64,000 nt of DNA, taken from positions 2,046,001 to 2,110,000 of the forward strand of contig NC_057376.1 of NCBI RefSeq assembly GCF_016906535.1. The letters run 5' to 3'. Below are positions 36,874-47,402 of this stretch, one piece after another; position 1 is the first letter of the stretch, and each line of letters opens with the position of its first letter. Below the pieces are notes generated by a model, which had not been told where the DNA came from, searched no databases, and saw only the letters and a list, made by a program, of their open reading frames with translations. This DNA comes from Rhizoctonia solani. Taxonomy: Eukaryota; Basidiomycota; Agaricomycetes; Cantharellales; Ceratobasidiaceae. The position numbers were made by a program, and so were the translations under genes.

Positions 36874-37987
36874 CCTGTTTGTAAGTAAAGGTTGAATTAC
36901 GTGCTTAGTTCGTGCTTGTGTAACCTTAAGACTTCAGAATAGGTCACGTGATAGCAGCTTTTTTTTAATACACGTCCATATATAATCAATACGGGAGCTA
37001 CATGCGAACAAGGTAAACCGCTCACCACGTGATAGAAACAATTCATTGTAAAAGAAACAACAGAATCACATGGAAACAAGGCGAAACCGCTTACAAAAGA
37101 CAAGAACTTTTGGGCGAAAATGGGTTTTGTTGGGGGACGCTGAGGAGCAGCATAGCGCAATCTCCGAGCTCCCCGAGCTCCGGGGCGCTATTAGCCCATC
37201 AATAAGCTTTACCATTTTGGGGATAACTTGCGTTCCAAAGACTCTTGTTTGGGATTAGATGTCAACTGAACAACTGCAAGTATGCTGTCCTGATCACGCC
37301 GAAGCAAAAACCATTTGCTTTGATCATGAATCCTGGTTTTTCGTTCCTATACCCTGGTGCCTGGTGCAGTTTTAACTGATATATGCATTTGGAAACATGT
37401 GAATGCATCACGAAGAGTCGATCCTCTTGAGAATTTAGTTCTACAAGTCCCACAAGCTCACAGTACCTGAAGTGCATTCAAATTATATTTACGTGTTATT
37501 CCCTACCACGCGTGTCTGTGTAGATCTGTATACATATCTCTCCGGGAATCTTCATTACGGCTTATTTGGTCAGGGTAGGTCATATTCGGCCTGCACGCGT
37601 ACGGGGGGACGCTGTGCTCGGTTGAACTAAAGTTAGGCCGGCCGCATGGTTTTCTGTAAAAATTGGTCCATGTAACAGAATTGGTTATCAAGTTTATACA
37701 TTTAAATGACTAGTTTTATAGTAGCCTGTGCATCTATATATCTGGTCTATCCTTGCAACTTTTTGCATGTCCCTTATCCTGGTTATAATATGCAGGCTCG
37801 CAGTGGCCATTTTGGGTACGATAACGGTGGTGATAGATCTATCTTATATATTAGGCTCGTCCATATTATAGGACTTCAATGTGTGGAAGGCCAAGATCGA
37901 ACAGAATAGCTTCGAAGATCATACATATCGTACCCGAAACATTAATCACCAACTATCGCTGAAACTGACCGTACTGGACTCATCGAT
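36874..37987. other. Intergenic region with two CACGTG boxes
   Basis: 1.1 kb between the 5' end of cyclophilin H and the 3' end of APS kinase. CACGTG palindromes lie at 36955-36960 and 37026-37031, 80-160 bp upstream of the cyclophilin start. No coding region is supportable. Confidence 0.4.
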
Positions 37988-38861
37988 CTAAATGAGAGTT
38001 TTGCTTAAGAGATAATCCACAATTTGAAAAACGCATTCCTCTACTGTGAATCGATCGGTGCGGACGTGAATCTCTGCACTCTCTGGTGCTTCATATGGTG
38101 CGGATATACCAGTGAAGTCTATAAAGATGTAAATACCAACTCCCGTCAGGGTGACGATACGAATCGCACCTTTGATCTCCCCAGCCCTGGCTTTCTTATA
38201 TAGGCCCTTGGGGTCACGGGATTCTGCCACGGATAGTGGAGCATCAATATAAACTTCGACGAAATTTAAACCCGCTCTTGAACCAATTAACGGAAATTCC
38301 TAATTACGGAACAACATACACTGCTTACCTTTCATGGATACCACGAGCAAAGTGTCGGTCCGAACGATAGGGGGAGATGAAAGAAGTGATGGCAATCGCC
38401 CCAGCATCATTGAACAGCTTGGAGACCTAATTTTTGTACTTAGTAAGTATCTGACCACAAACGATGAGAGATAAGTACCTCGCTTATTCTACGAATGTTC
38501 TCGTTGCGATCTTTCTCCGAGAACCCAAGATCGTTGTTAAGCCCAAAGCGTACATTGTCCCCATCCAAGCGATATGCGAACTTCTTTAAGTGAAGTAATT
38601 GCTGCTCCAGCGCTACAGCAATTGTCGATTTACCCGAGGCTGACAGTCCTAGAAGCAAGGGATGTGAAGGATAGCATTGCAATCGAGAGATAGATAAAAT
38701 AGTACAGAACTCACCTGTCAGCCAGAGCGTAAGACCTTTCTGACCTAGAAGCTGGGTTCGTTCATCCTTTCCGACTGCACCTATAATATGCTTCCAGCCT
38801 TGCTCTATCGAACAATGAAGGGACTGCACGTACCAGGATGAAATGTGATGTTGGTTGACAT
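37988..38861 (-). CDS. MET14: Adenylylsulfate (APS) kinase
   Basis: Second step of sulfate assimilation: phosphorylates APS to PAPS with ATP in the cytosol. The start at 38859-38861 gives [10 protein letters not shown]. After an intron, [20 protein letters not shown] runs into the P-loop [27 protein letters not shown] (APS-binding), [24 protein letters not shown] (the conserved FISP) and [10 protein letters not shown] follow, then [16 protein letters not shown] and [16 protein letters not shown]. The gene ends YLLSKTLI with stop at 37988-37990. Exons join in frame. No ATP sulfurylase is adjacent. Confidence 0.93.
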
Positions 38862-38939
38862 AATGAGCACCAAGGGTCGCTGAGGTCGAGAAGAAAGATC
38901 GGGAATATGGGTCGGCTCTCACGGAGATGGGTTCATTAT

Positions 38940-39194
38940 CTACAGGGGCGGGCCAGCGATCGGCGTGCTGGTCACGCCATCGAATAAGTTTGGAATGTAA
39001 TTAGGGTTCCTCAATTCTTGGATTCTTGTTTTGGCACCTTGGGGTGAAATGGATGAGAAAGTGCCATTATGTATACTGGGTGGCTTTCCGTGAGGAATCG
39101 CCCCCAAATAGAGATCTCTAAAATCGGCCGTCGGATCGGGTCGGAGTCGGGCCTGTACGGGTGGCAGTGCAAGGTCTATGTGCCGAAACCACAT
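38940..39194 (-). CDS. Unrecognised short open frame beside a foldback element
   Basis: 85 codons from [14 protein letters not shown] to STPIAGPPL. Composition is coding-like ([19 protein letters not shown], then [13 protein letters not shown]) but I cannot name a family. The frame after the stop continues in another phase into the APS kinase upstream region. The foldback element at 39386 lies just upstream, so this may be a fragment of a gene cut by the insertion. A ~28-bp imperfect direct repeat (GTGGCTTTCCGT-AGGAAT) at about 39082 and 39202 overlaps its 5' end. Confidence 0.25.
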   Translation of the reverse strand: MWFRHIDLALPPVQARLRPDPTADFRDLYLGAIPHGKPPSIHNGTFSSISPQGAKTRIQELRNPNYIPNLFDGVTSTPIAGPPL

Positions 39195-39385
39195 CTCTAA
39201 AGTGGCTTTCCGTAAGGAATGGCCCAATTTATACGTTAGAGATGCCGAAGAAAATTTAAATTCAAATAAAAGTGCACTCGCTCTGATAGCCGATTGTATG
39301 CTTGGTCTGTTATCCCTGCGAGTACAATACATTAGTGGAGGACTCAGCAAAATATGTGGGGTGGAATAACATGTGATTACATGTA

Positions 39386-40083
39386 CACTAAGCAGCAAAA
39401 ATATTGCAACCCCCATGAGGAATAGCTGGAGGCCAAGCAACACACTTTCAGGTATAGGTTTATATACAAGATCTGTAGACCTGTATGAGAGCTAGGTGAT
39501 GTCAAAAAACAAGGTGAAAATACCAATCTTGGTGTGCTAAACAGGGAGGATAAGAAACAGGGGTTTTTCCAGCCTGCCAACCAGTAAATATCTTGCTCAG
39601 AGCTGCTAATGAAACTTGAAGAGAAACAAAATCTGAGTAGTATAGCACTTTCAAGCGTGCAGATCTGTGCGCTTGTTGTGGAGATATGCGCCTTCAGATC
39701 TAGGGAGGGTTACTAGGAAACCTCCCATTTTCAGCAATTTCCAATCAGTCTCCTAGTAACCCCTCCTACATTGGAAGGCGCATATCTCCACAACAAGCGC
39801 ACAGATCTGCACGCTTGAAAGTGCTATACTACTCAGATTTTGTTTCTCTTCAAGTTTCATTAGCAGCTCTGAGCAAGATATTTACTGGTTGGCAGGCTGG
39901 AAAAACCCCTGTTTCTTATCCTCCCTGTTTAGCACACCAAGATTGGTATTTTCACCTTGTTTTTTGACATCACCTAGCTCTCATACAGGTCTACAGATCT
40001 TGTATATAAACCTATACCTGAAAGTGTGTTGCTTGGCCTCCAGCTATTCCTCATGGGGGTTGCAATATTTTTGCTGCTTAGTG
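39386..40083. mobile_element. Tc1-like foldback element, 698 bp, TA duplication
   Basis: Starts CACTAAGCAGCAAAAATATT and ends with its reverse complement, flanked by TA at 39384-39385 and 40084-40085. The arms (about 39386-39695 and 39775-40083) appear identical by eye and pair across an ~80-bp centre. It encodes nothing. The ends are close to those of the element at 45041, so both probably use the same Tc1/mariner transposase, which is absent from the window. Confidence 0.88.
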
Positions 40084-40092
40084 TAATTGGGG

Positions 40093-40240
40093 TGTTGTAA
40101 CATCAGGGGTTTGGTAATGGTGTAATTGGTGTTACATGGTGTTATAACTGTATATCACATCAGCATTATCATGTGTATTTGTGTAATGACATGTTATTGG
40201 TGTGTTAATACACCATTACCAAACCCCTGGTGTTACAACA
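40093..40240. mobile_element. Small MITE with ~31-bp terminal inverted repeats
   Basis: 148 bp starting TGTTGTAACATCAGGGGTTT and ending in its near-perfect complement (one mismatch, ATC against ACC). The interior is AT- and GTGTAAT-rich. No clear target duplication. It lies directly after the Tc1-like foldback and before the Harbinger remnant. Confidence 0.7.
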
Positions 40241-40305
40241 AAAACAGTTTTTGCTGAGGACATAAATAAGCAAGTTGAGAAAGTACCTTTTATATCCCCC
40301 CCGTT

Positions 40306-41660
40306 ATGTATTGTCAGCTTAATTGCCAATTTGAAGCTGAGGACAATGATTTTATACTGCATATGTTATTAGACAACAAAGAAGAAGATATCTACATTAT
40401 GCAAAGATGGCGGAAGCAGCAGCAAGAGCAAGATCTAGTACAACACAACAGAAATCCCTGGCATGAACAATGGAACTACCTTAAGCAAGGCAAACTTTTG
40501 CCCAACCCAAGAGATCTATCAAGCTGGCTAGGTATCTACAACAGTTGTGAGGACCAGGTGTATCTCCAAAGTACTTGGAGTAAATGTTTATACTTTTCAT
40601 TTCCTTCTCAATTTGGGCTTTGCTGGAGCATGGAATGCTCACCCAATTGCTTGGACCAACACTAACCCACATGGAGCTACTTGTATTGGTAGCCACTCAC
40701 TTGAAGCTGCTGGCAGTCTTGGTTTATTACTCTAATACCTGTGTAACACAATTGATGAGTGTGGACTGCAGGTCATCTTTGCTATTATACCTTCAACTGT
40801 CTTGCGCTATGTTACCTTTGCTATGGGAATCCTGCTAGAAATCTTTCAAAAGCTCCCTGAAGCACAAATTCAGTGGCCTGATGCAAATCTTATGAGAGAA
40901 TACTGAAACCTTATCACAAATAAGCACTCCCATGCCAAGTATCTTGATGGTGCATTTGGATTTATGGATGGTTTGAACTTGCCTGTTCAAACCAGTGGCA
41001 ACCAAGAAGAACAAGAACTGTTCTTCAATGGCTGGCTTCATTCTCATGTAGTTGGCAACATGATTATTTTGCACCTGACAATAAGTTAATCTTCTTTGCA
41101 TAATCACTCAATAATGAACTTAATTACAATTAACCTATGTACAATTCTTGCTGCACAAATCAACACCCCTGGTAGTTGGCACAACTCTTGGCGTGCACTA
41201 CCACTATATGTCCTGATAAGAGATGCGCCAACAGGCTTCTTTGCCACTGCCAATTTGGCATTTCCCAAGCTTGTGGTCTCATACAAAGTTACAAACAAAG
41301 ATGGGCATGAGGAAGAGCAGGAAGACCAAAAATCAAGATTCCACTCAAGACTGGTGCAAGAGTCCATGGCACCGCCAAATACATTGATTGAGTTGCACAA
41401 GAATCAACTGAAGTTACTAGTGCTTGACAGGCAGTAGAATGGGGGATGCAAGCAATTCAGGGATGTTTCTCCTGCCTCTATGTACCTATGGTCATTGGCA
41501 ACTCAGACAGGCAGGCAACCCTAATTGAAACATGCTTATGCTTGCACAATGTACGTACATGTATGATTGCTATTAACCAGATTACCAGTGTATATGTTGG
41601 TGCCTTGCCTGCTATCAATGGCAACAATCAAGTGCAGCTGCGTCAAATCTACCTGTCTTG
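40306..41660 (+). pseudogene. Decayed PIF/Harbinger-type DDE transposase
   Basis: The reading frame is broken by stops and shifts, but the order of DDE_Tnp4-like segments is clear. GFMDGLNLPVQTSGN is the first catalytic Asp region, and FFNGWLHSHVVGNMIIFAPD follows. NTPGSWHNSW corresponds to the second Asp region with Asp absent, and YVLIRDAPTGF corresponds to the segment beyond it. QAVEWGMQAIQGCFSCLYVP is the Glu region, with ETCLCLHNVRT and INQITSVYV at the end. At 41436 the frame carries TAG within the cluster leading to VEWGM when read in one phase. It cannot make an active transposase. A companion open frame lies on the opposite strand at 41835-43820. Confidence 0.75.
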
Positions 41661-42066
41661 AGCACACCTGATACACCACATCCAGCAATTCCAAGATGCT
41701 ATTCATAGTTAATCTGTATCATATGATCTACATGTATTGCATGAATGACAATATATTTTGCACTTAGCTACTATATACTATAAGTACAATTTAAAGTTCT
41801 ACATGTAACAACAGTACAAAAAATGTTGCTGAGTCTAAGGCGTAGTTGCAAAGTCATTGTTTGCAAGATATTGGTGAGCAAACAGATGCACAGAATTGTC
41901 AAATAGAGGCTCATCCCAGTTGTTGACAATTTTAAGATTGTTGTTCTGAAGATACTGCATAAGCATATCACAGAACTGCAGGTTGGTCATTGTAGCAGTA
42001 GCGGTTGGAGTGACTGAAGTCAAAGCAGCTGCTCCCATTGCCCAAAGTTGCCCCTGAACTTGTTCC

Positions 42067-42648
42067 TGTTGTAGACACACTCAATACCAGGGAATTTATT
42101 CCCATTTCTTGGATTTAAACAAAGTAGATTGGACTACATTTTCAATCACGTGACTTTGGCACTTATACCATACACTAAGCGCCAAGCCACATCCCCTCCT
42201 GTGCTTAATCAGCATACATAGCCACCTCCACCCATGACATCATCAATGACATGTCAGTGACACGTATGCATGAGTAAGGCCAACTGCAGAGCAAGGTTCT
42301 TATTTGATACAGTATTGCATATGATGTATTTGTAATTAGCTCTTTCTTGTAATATATAAGGAGGCCAACCAACCATGGTAACACCCAGGTCAATTACCTC
42401 TTGTTGCATCACCCATTGTACAAGGCCACTAGGGCCAGTAACCACTTAGTACTTAGATAGCTTACCACCACCTTACAGCAGCTTCTTGTTGTACTTAGAT
42501 AGCTTGTTGCTGCCTTAGGCCACCTTGTCATTGTAGTATAGCTGGTTGTTGTTGTAGATAGCTTGCTCACCACCTTAAGCAGCTTTTACTTAGATACTCC
42601 CAGCCACAAGCACCCATCTCCTTGACATCCTTACAGACGTCTAGGACA
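42067..42648 (+). mobile_element. Solo LTR of family LTR-A with GTTCC duplication
   Basis: 582 bp, beginning TGTTGTAGACAC and ending TCTAGGACA (TG...CA). Flanked by a perfect 5-bp target duplication GTTCC at 42062-42066 and 42649-42653. It contains a hairpin (42156-42185), a TATATAAGGAGG promoter-like box near 42353, and a tail of repeated CCACCTTA-AGCAGC-like units. This copy defines the true boundaries of the family, and the other copies are compared with it. Confidence 0.88.
42156..42185. repeat. Conserved hairpin inside LTR-A
   Basis: TTGGCACTTA / TAAGCGCCAA arms around a 10-nt loop; one G-T type mismatch, where the better copies read TTGGCGCTTA. The same hairpin is found at 54542-54571 and 54730-54759 with perfect 10-bp stems. 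Confidence 0.7.
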
Positions 42649-43860
42649 GTTCCTGAATTTGCTTCTCAAACTTATACTTGTGTATCTTCTCTTGGAGCTC
42701 TTTGACTGTCTTCTGTGTGTCAGAAAGTTGCTCCTAAACTACATGGATCTTGCACTTGCTATCCATGACTACAATGGTTGCAGTGTTGCTTGCCTCCTTC
42801 TTACCAACCAGTTTGCCAATGTGCTCATCATCACTGCTAGTTTCTACTACTTCCTTGCACTCCTTCCCATTTGATCTCTTCTTTGTGGGTGACCCATTAG
42901 CCTTGGTGGGGTTTGATACATGTTTTGTTCCTTTTGTAGTGACCACCTTGCTGCCTACTGAGTGCTTTGGGACAACATACTCAAGTTGTGCTTTGTCATT
43001 AGGGCTATCAAGTCTAGGCTTCTTGATGGTTGGACTCTGGGCAACTCTGATGGACATGCCAGTCTTTGATCCAGATGCAACCACACTTCCCTCCAGCTTG
43101 ACCTCTGTGGCAATAACAGAAGCCAACCCAGATTTGACCAGCACAATGCTGCTTGTTTTTGAGAGCAAGAAGGGGGGTGGAGCTGGGACTGTTGGTTTAG
43201 GGGCTTTGATAGGCATAGGTGGTCCTGCACTAGTGCAAGCAGTTGATGAACTGAGAACAATGTGCCTGGAAAGGGGTGGGTGGCTCTTGGTTAGCAACAC
43301 CATCTTGAGAGGTTTGGCTGGAGGCTGTTCATCCTCCTCAAGATCCCAAATGGGGGAATTGCAGGCTTCAGTGGTAGGCTTGGTTGTTGGTGGTTGATAA
43401 ATGACTTTGAGTATCTCTGTGCCATCAGGAACCTTGCCAGGCCCATACTCTTCAGTGTTCTTGCCTTGGAACCTGGCAGGGAGTGGCCTATCCCTACCCA
43501 CATGGTCTACACATATTTTATAGTTAGTAATGGTGAATAAGAATAATAATAACAAGAAACTCACCATCCTTGCTGTCCTTGCCATTTGCACCATTCTTAC
43601 TATCCTTGTCCTTGCCATTCTTGCTACCCTTGTTTTCCTTGCCATGCTTGCCTTCCTTGGCTGGTTGCTCAACTGGCTCAAAATTCTTGTCAAATGCAGG
43701 GATTGTATCTTCAAGTCCTTCTAGCATATTTTTGGCAATGTTGAACTTGTCTACAATTGACTCCTTGAGCTCTGCCTCAAGTCTGGCAGGATTGTTGTTC
43801 AAGGTGACTGTCCCATGCATCTTGTTTAGATGATTGTTGATGGCATGTGAAAGGGTGTAC

Positions 43861-44528
43861 TAGCACTGACAACAAGTATCTGGACACCCAGTTTGACTGT
43901 ATGCATTGACTGTAGGCTCAGACTATGCTAATACAAGATGATACACAATGCAGTTCATGCTCAGTGAGACATTGACCTTGCCAATCAGTGGCATGTGTTG
44001 GATGTTATGGGCTATAATGTGTGTTCATCAAATTCTGAGTTCAAAAAGACAAGATTTCTTGACAATATGCACTAATAGAAGTGCTAGATCTGCCAATTCC
44101 AACTGGCATTGCATTTTGAAGTGAGTCAATATGTTGGACTGTTCTCAAGTTCTGTGCCCTCCAAAAGTGGGATGTCCATAGCAATTGATTGAATTTCATA
44201 TCATGTTAGGCTTGCCTAGGCACTTTCAACCATACATTACTCATGAACAGCACAATCTATATACTTACTTCCAAATGCAAACCAAGTTGGAACTGACAGA
44301 TCTGTCACTTCTCTTAGTGCATATTGTCAAGAAATCTTGTCTTTTTGAACTCAGAATTTGATGAACACACATTATAGCCCATAACATCCAACACATGCCA
44401 CTGATTGGCAAGGTCAATGTCTCACTGAGCATGAACTGCATTGTGTATCATCTTGTATTAGCATAGTCTGAGCCTACAGTCAATGCATACAGTCCAACTG
44501 GGTGTCCAGATACTTGTTGTCAGCGCTA
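43861..44528. mobile_element. Foldback element with ~245-bp arms (TA-bounded)
   Basis: Left arm begins TAGCACTGACAACAAGTATC. The right arm is its complement, ending GTTGTCAGCGCTA. Arms run to about 44105 and from about 44285, with a ~180-bp centre. TA occurs at both edges. The terminal difference (GCACTG against GCGCTG) is a CpG/CpA pair. It encodes nothing. Confidence 0.75.
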
Positions 44529-44650
44529 GTACAGTGAATGCAGTTTGCATCCTCCAGTTGGCTTCTTCACTTTGAGGACCCATAAGGCAGCCAATAAGCC
44601 ATAGACATCATGTGAATTAAATAGGGCTACTCACAAACAACCATTTATCT

Positions 44651-44829
44651 GGTTTTGTAGACACATACAATATCATGGAATTTACCCCAAATTTCTCAAA
44701 TTTATACAAACATAAACAGACTGCTTTTTTGATCACATGACTTTGGTGCTTATACCATACACTGAGTGCCTTGCCACATCCCCTCCTCTGCTTAGTCAGC
44801 TGCATAGCTACCTCCACCTATGACATCAC
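44651..44829 (+). repeat. LTR-A fragment
   Basis: Starts like the family (TTTTGTAGACACATAC) and keeps the hairpin region in decayed form (TTGGTGCTTATACC, then ACTGAGTGCC), where CpG positions have become TpG/CpA. It stops at TGACATCACA, joined directly to a fragment of the tRNA-like repeat. Confidence 0.65.
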
Positions 44830-44835
44830 AGGTGT

Positions 44836-44920
44836 CCTGGACATAGTCACATGACCAGTACAAGTGGTTACATGCTGGCCCAAGCCCAAATTTGGGGGGT
44901 AGCAGGTGTAATCATGGTGT
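44836..44920 (+). repeat. 5' fragment of the tRNA-like repeat
   Basis: Matches the outer segment of the repeats at 46571 and 56962 (complement): TGGCCCAAGCCCAAATTTGG followed by GGTAGCAGGTGTAATCA. The tRNA-like core is missing here. Confidence 0.5.
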
Positions 44921-45040
44921 TGTGACCCAACTATAAGGTTGGTTACTTGCTAGTAATGGGTGCTTAAGGCCATACTTGTTATGGAATGGACAATTTAGAC
45001 ATATGCACCCCTAATTGCCAATAGTGAATAGTGCAAACTA

Positions 45041-45500
45041 CACTGAGCAGCAAAAGTATTGCAGGTCAGGAGAGGTCAAAAGTTTATCTCCATTTCTGAG
45101 CAGCCAATCAGTGAATCCCATCCAAATTACACTGACACATGTGGCCATTGTAACACTATGCTTTAGCACAAAATCTTACAAATCCATCAGGAACTAAGCT
45201 TGCAACCCCACTTTTGCTGTAATGCAACCTGCAAAACTTTTGCCAATTGTGTTGAGCATCTTAAAAATCTGCACATAACTGATTATCCAGTTCAGTATAA
45301 GTTCTGGTTTTTTGCACATACATACTCAGTTATATGGGCCATTTCTGGACAGAGTATTAGCTTGTTTCACCCATTAGGGACTGTGTAACAGAACTGTCTT
45401 CTCAGGGCCAGTAAAAGAAACTCAAAATTGCAGTTGGATGCTCAGCAATGGAGATAAACTTTTGACCTCTCCTGACCTGCAATACTTTTGCTGCTCAGTG
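45041..45500. mobile_element. Tc1-like MITE, 460 bp, TA duplication
   Basis: Starts CACTGAGCAGCAAAAGTATT, ends with the complement, flanked by TA at 45039-45040 and 45501-45502. Terminal inverted repeats extend about 68 bp with a few mismatches. The interior has no coding content. Ends differ from the 39386 element at few positions, indicating a common transposase source. Confidence 0.85.
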
Positions 45501-45502
45501 TA

Positions 45503-45714
45503 AGCTGTGTGAAAGAAGTTCTAAAGATAGGGAGAAGTGTGCTGCAGGCTGCACAGAAGCATGGATGATAGATAAGTGTCCTTGGTGCAGCATCTTGGCA
45601 AGATAAGCACCACAATCATGTGATTGAAAACAAAAGGTAATGAGTCCATAAAAAATAGTAAAAATAATAGAAAAATGTTGTGATTCCAGTGGTATAATTA
45701 TTGGGAGTGTAACA
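45503..45714 (-). repeat. LTR-C fragment
   Basis: Matches the complement of the LTR-C copy at 55974-56281 and the same-sense copy at 59851-60173: CTGCAGGCTGCACAGAAGCA near the middle and GGGAGTGTAACA at the end. The other end is lost at the border with the MITE at 45500. Confidence 0.6.
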
Positions 45715-45806
45715 CATGGGTTGTCAGCAGAGGGATAATAGGGCTCCATGGCCTAGTAGTCAAGCTAGTTCAATTCCAGCTAGTTCTATTTTCCTCTGTT
45801 TATGAC
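45715..45806 (+). repeat. Compact tRNA-like repeat (SINE-like), copy 1
   Basis: Contains an A-box-like TGGCCTAGTAG (45749-45759) and a B-box-like AGTTCAATTCC (45767-45777) separated by only 7 nt, followed by the complement of the upstream arm (CTAGTTCAATTCCAGCTAG). It is a tRNA-like sequence without an anticodon arm. Downstream is TTTTCCTCTG. Present at least three times in the window. Confidence 0.6.
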
Positions 45807-45909
45807 ACTGGGCAACCTGCCTGGGGGATGGAGTGATCCTAATAGCCAGTAGTCCTAATGTGATGAGTCTGGGTGTTGCCAAGTCTAGGTAGAATTGATG
45901 AAGTGTTCA

Positions 45910-46480
45910 TGTTTTAGACACAATCAATACCAGGGAATTTATTCCCAAATTCTTGAATTTAAACAATCTTATATGGATAACTTTATTAATCATGTGACTT
46001 TGGTGCTTACATCATACCCTAAGTGCCTTGCCATGTCCCCTCCACTGCTCACTCAGCAACAAAGCCACCTCCACCTTGATGACATCATGGTGACACATAT
46101 GCATGAGTAAGACTGCTGATGGAGCAGGATTCTTATTTGTTTTGACATTTGTATTTAGCACTGCTTCTATTGAATATATAAGGAGGGTAATCAACCATGG
46201 TAACCCCCAGGTTGATTACCTCTTGTTGCATCCACTCAGTGTACAAGGGCCTTAAACCTAGTAAGACTTACTCAGTAGATACATTCCACACCACCTTAAG
46301 CAACCTTGTCACTGTACTTAGATAGCTGATTGCTGCCTTGTCTGGCTTGATTGTTGTAATTAGTTGCCTTGGTGTCATAGGTAGCTCCATCACCACCTTA
46401 TGTGGCCACACTTGTACTTAGCTGGCCAAAAGGACCAACCCCCACTCAGTCCCAGACTGTCTTAGACATCTGTCAGGACA
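45910..46480 (+). repeat. LTR-A copy, 571 bp
   Basis: Starts TGTTTTAGACACAATCAATA, keeps TATATAAGGAGGGTAATCAA and the CCACCTTAAGCAACC tail, and ends CTGTCAGGACA. Flanking pentamers (GTTCA and TTGAG) do not match, so this is not a simple solo insertion. The hairpin stem is decayed at its CpG positions. Confidence 0.75.
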
Positions 46481-46570
46481 TTGAGGCAGCAGGCACTTGT
46501 GGCTGTACAGACTAATGGGAAAACTGTGTAAAGCAGTGGGGAAGCTACCTACAACAACTAACTAGGTATT

Positions 46571-46731
46571 GTCATAAACAGAGGAAAATAGAACTAGCTG
46601 GAATTGAACCAGCTTGACCACTAAGCCATAGAGCCCTATTATTCCTCTGCTGACAACCTATGATTACACCTGCTACCCCCCAAATTTGTGCTTGGGCCAG
46701 CATGCAACCACTTGTACTGGTCATGTGACCA
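46571..46731 (-). repeat. Compact tRNA-like repeat (SINE-like), copy 2
   Basis: Best-preserved copy. On the minus strand it reads A box TGGCTTAGTGG (46618-46628), 7 nt, then B box GGTTCAATTCC (46600-46610). Both fit RNA polymerase III internal promoter consensus. An outer segment with a run of six C (plus strand) near 46676-46681 and GCTTGGGCCAGCATGCAACC follows. It ends against an LTR-A copy. Confidence 0.65.
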
Positions 46732-47223
46732 TGTCCAGGACAGGTACCTATGGTGGTTAAGGCTGTAAGGGCTATAACCAGCTATGTATGTACAATGAGT
46801 AAGCCACTTAAGGCAGCAAGGAACTATCTACTTAGTGGTAGCTGGGCTTAAGGCCCTTGTACAATGATATGATGCAACAAGAGGTAATTGACCTGGGTGT
46901 TACCATAGTCAATTGGCCTCCTTATATATTACAAGGAGCCACTAATTACAAATACAATGTGTGAGAAAAAGAAGCTAGTATGTCCAATAAGAACCCTGCT
47001 CCAGCTGCAGCCTTACTCATGCATATGTGTCACCTACATGTCATAATGATGTCATTGGAGGTGGAGGTGGCTACATAGCTGACTAAGCAAGGAAGGGGAT
47101 GTGGCAAGGCACTTAGAGTATGATATAAGCACCAAAGTCACATGATCAAAAAAGTGTTCTGTTTTCCTTTGTTTAAATTCAAGAAAATAGCAATTAATTT
47201 CATGGTGTTGTGTGTCTATGACA
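46732..47223 (-). repeat. LTR-A copy, 492 bp, shortened
   Basis: Starts TGTCCAGGACAGG and ends GTGTCTATGACA, the complement of the family ends. About 90 bp of the tail are missing. The CCTCCTTATATATT promoter-like box is retained. Confidence 0.7.
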
Positions 47224-47224
47224 C

Positions 47225-47402
47225 TCCCACCTCATGACATCATAAGTGACATGTATGCATGAGTAAGGCTGCTGATGGAGCAGGCTTCCTATTGGATATC
47301 ATGTTTGTAAATAGCACTGCCTTCTGTAATATATAAGGAGGGCAATCAACCATGGTAATCCCCAGGTTGATTACCTCTTGTTGTCTCCACCCACTGTACA
47401 TG
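47225..47402 (+). repeat. LTR-A fragment
   Basis: Central part of the family only: CATGACATCATAAGTGACAT to TTGTCTCCACCCACTGTACA. It directly abuts the previous copy in inverted orientation. Confidence 0.6.

Larger units (their letters stand above)
41835..43820 (-). pseudogene. Transposon-associated second ORF, split by a solo LTR
   Basis: I do not recognise the protein. The 5' exon (from 43820) starts MHGTVTLNNNPARLEAELKE and has a Lys/Gly/Asn repeat (SKNGKDKDSKNGANGKDSKD). An intron at about 43504-43567 leads to HVGRDRPLPARFQGKN and a long Pro/Ser/Lys-rich region, then a coiled coil (SDTQKTVKELQEKI). A premature TAG precedes the coiled coil. At 42649 the frame is interrupted by a 582-bp LTR. 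On its far side the sequence resumes with EQVQGQLWAMGAAALTS and ends at 41835. Removing the LTR plus one target duplication keeps phase. Position beside the Harbinger-like transposase suggests the accessory ORF of that element. Confidence 0.55.

Noticed and set aside
39377..40086. Identical 65-67 codon frames at both ends of this interval
   Set aside because: Same cause: inverted arms of the Tc1-like foldback element.
42750..43397. Plus-strand 215-codon frame within the transposon ORF region
   Set aside because: Antisense of the Pro/Lys-rich accessory ORF. Only the minus strand has a plausible intron and a coiled coil.
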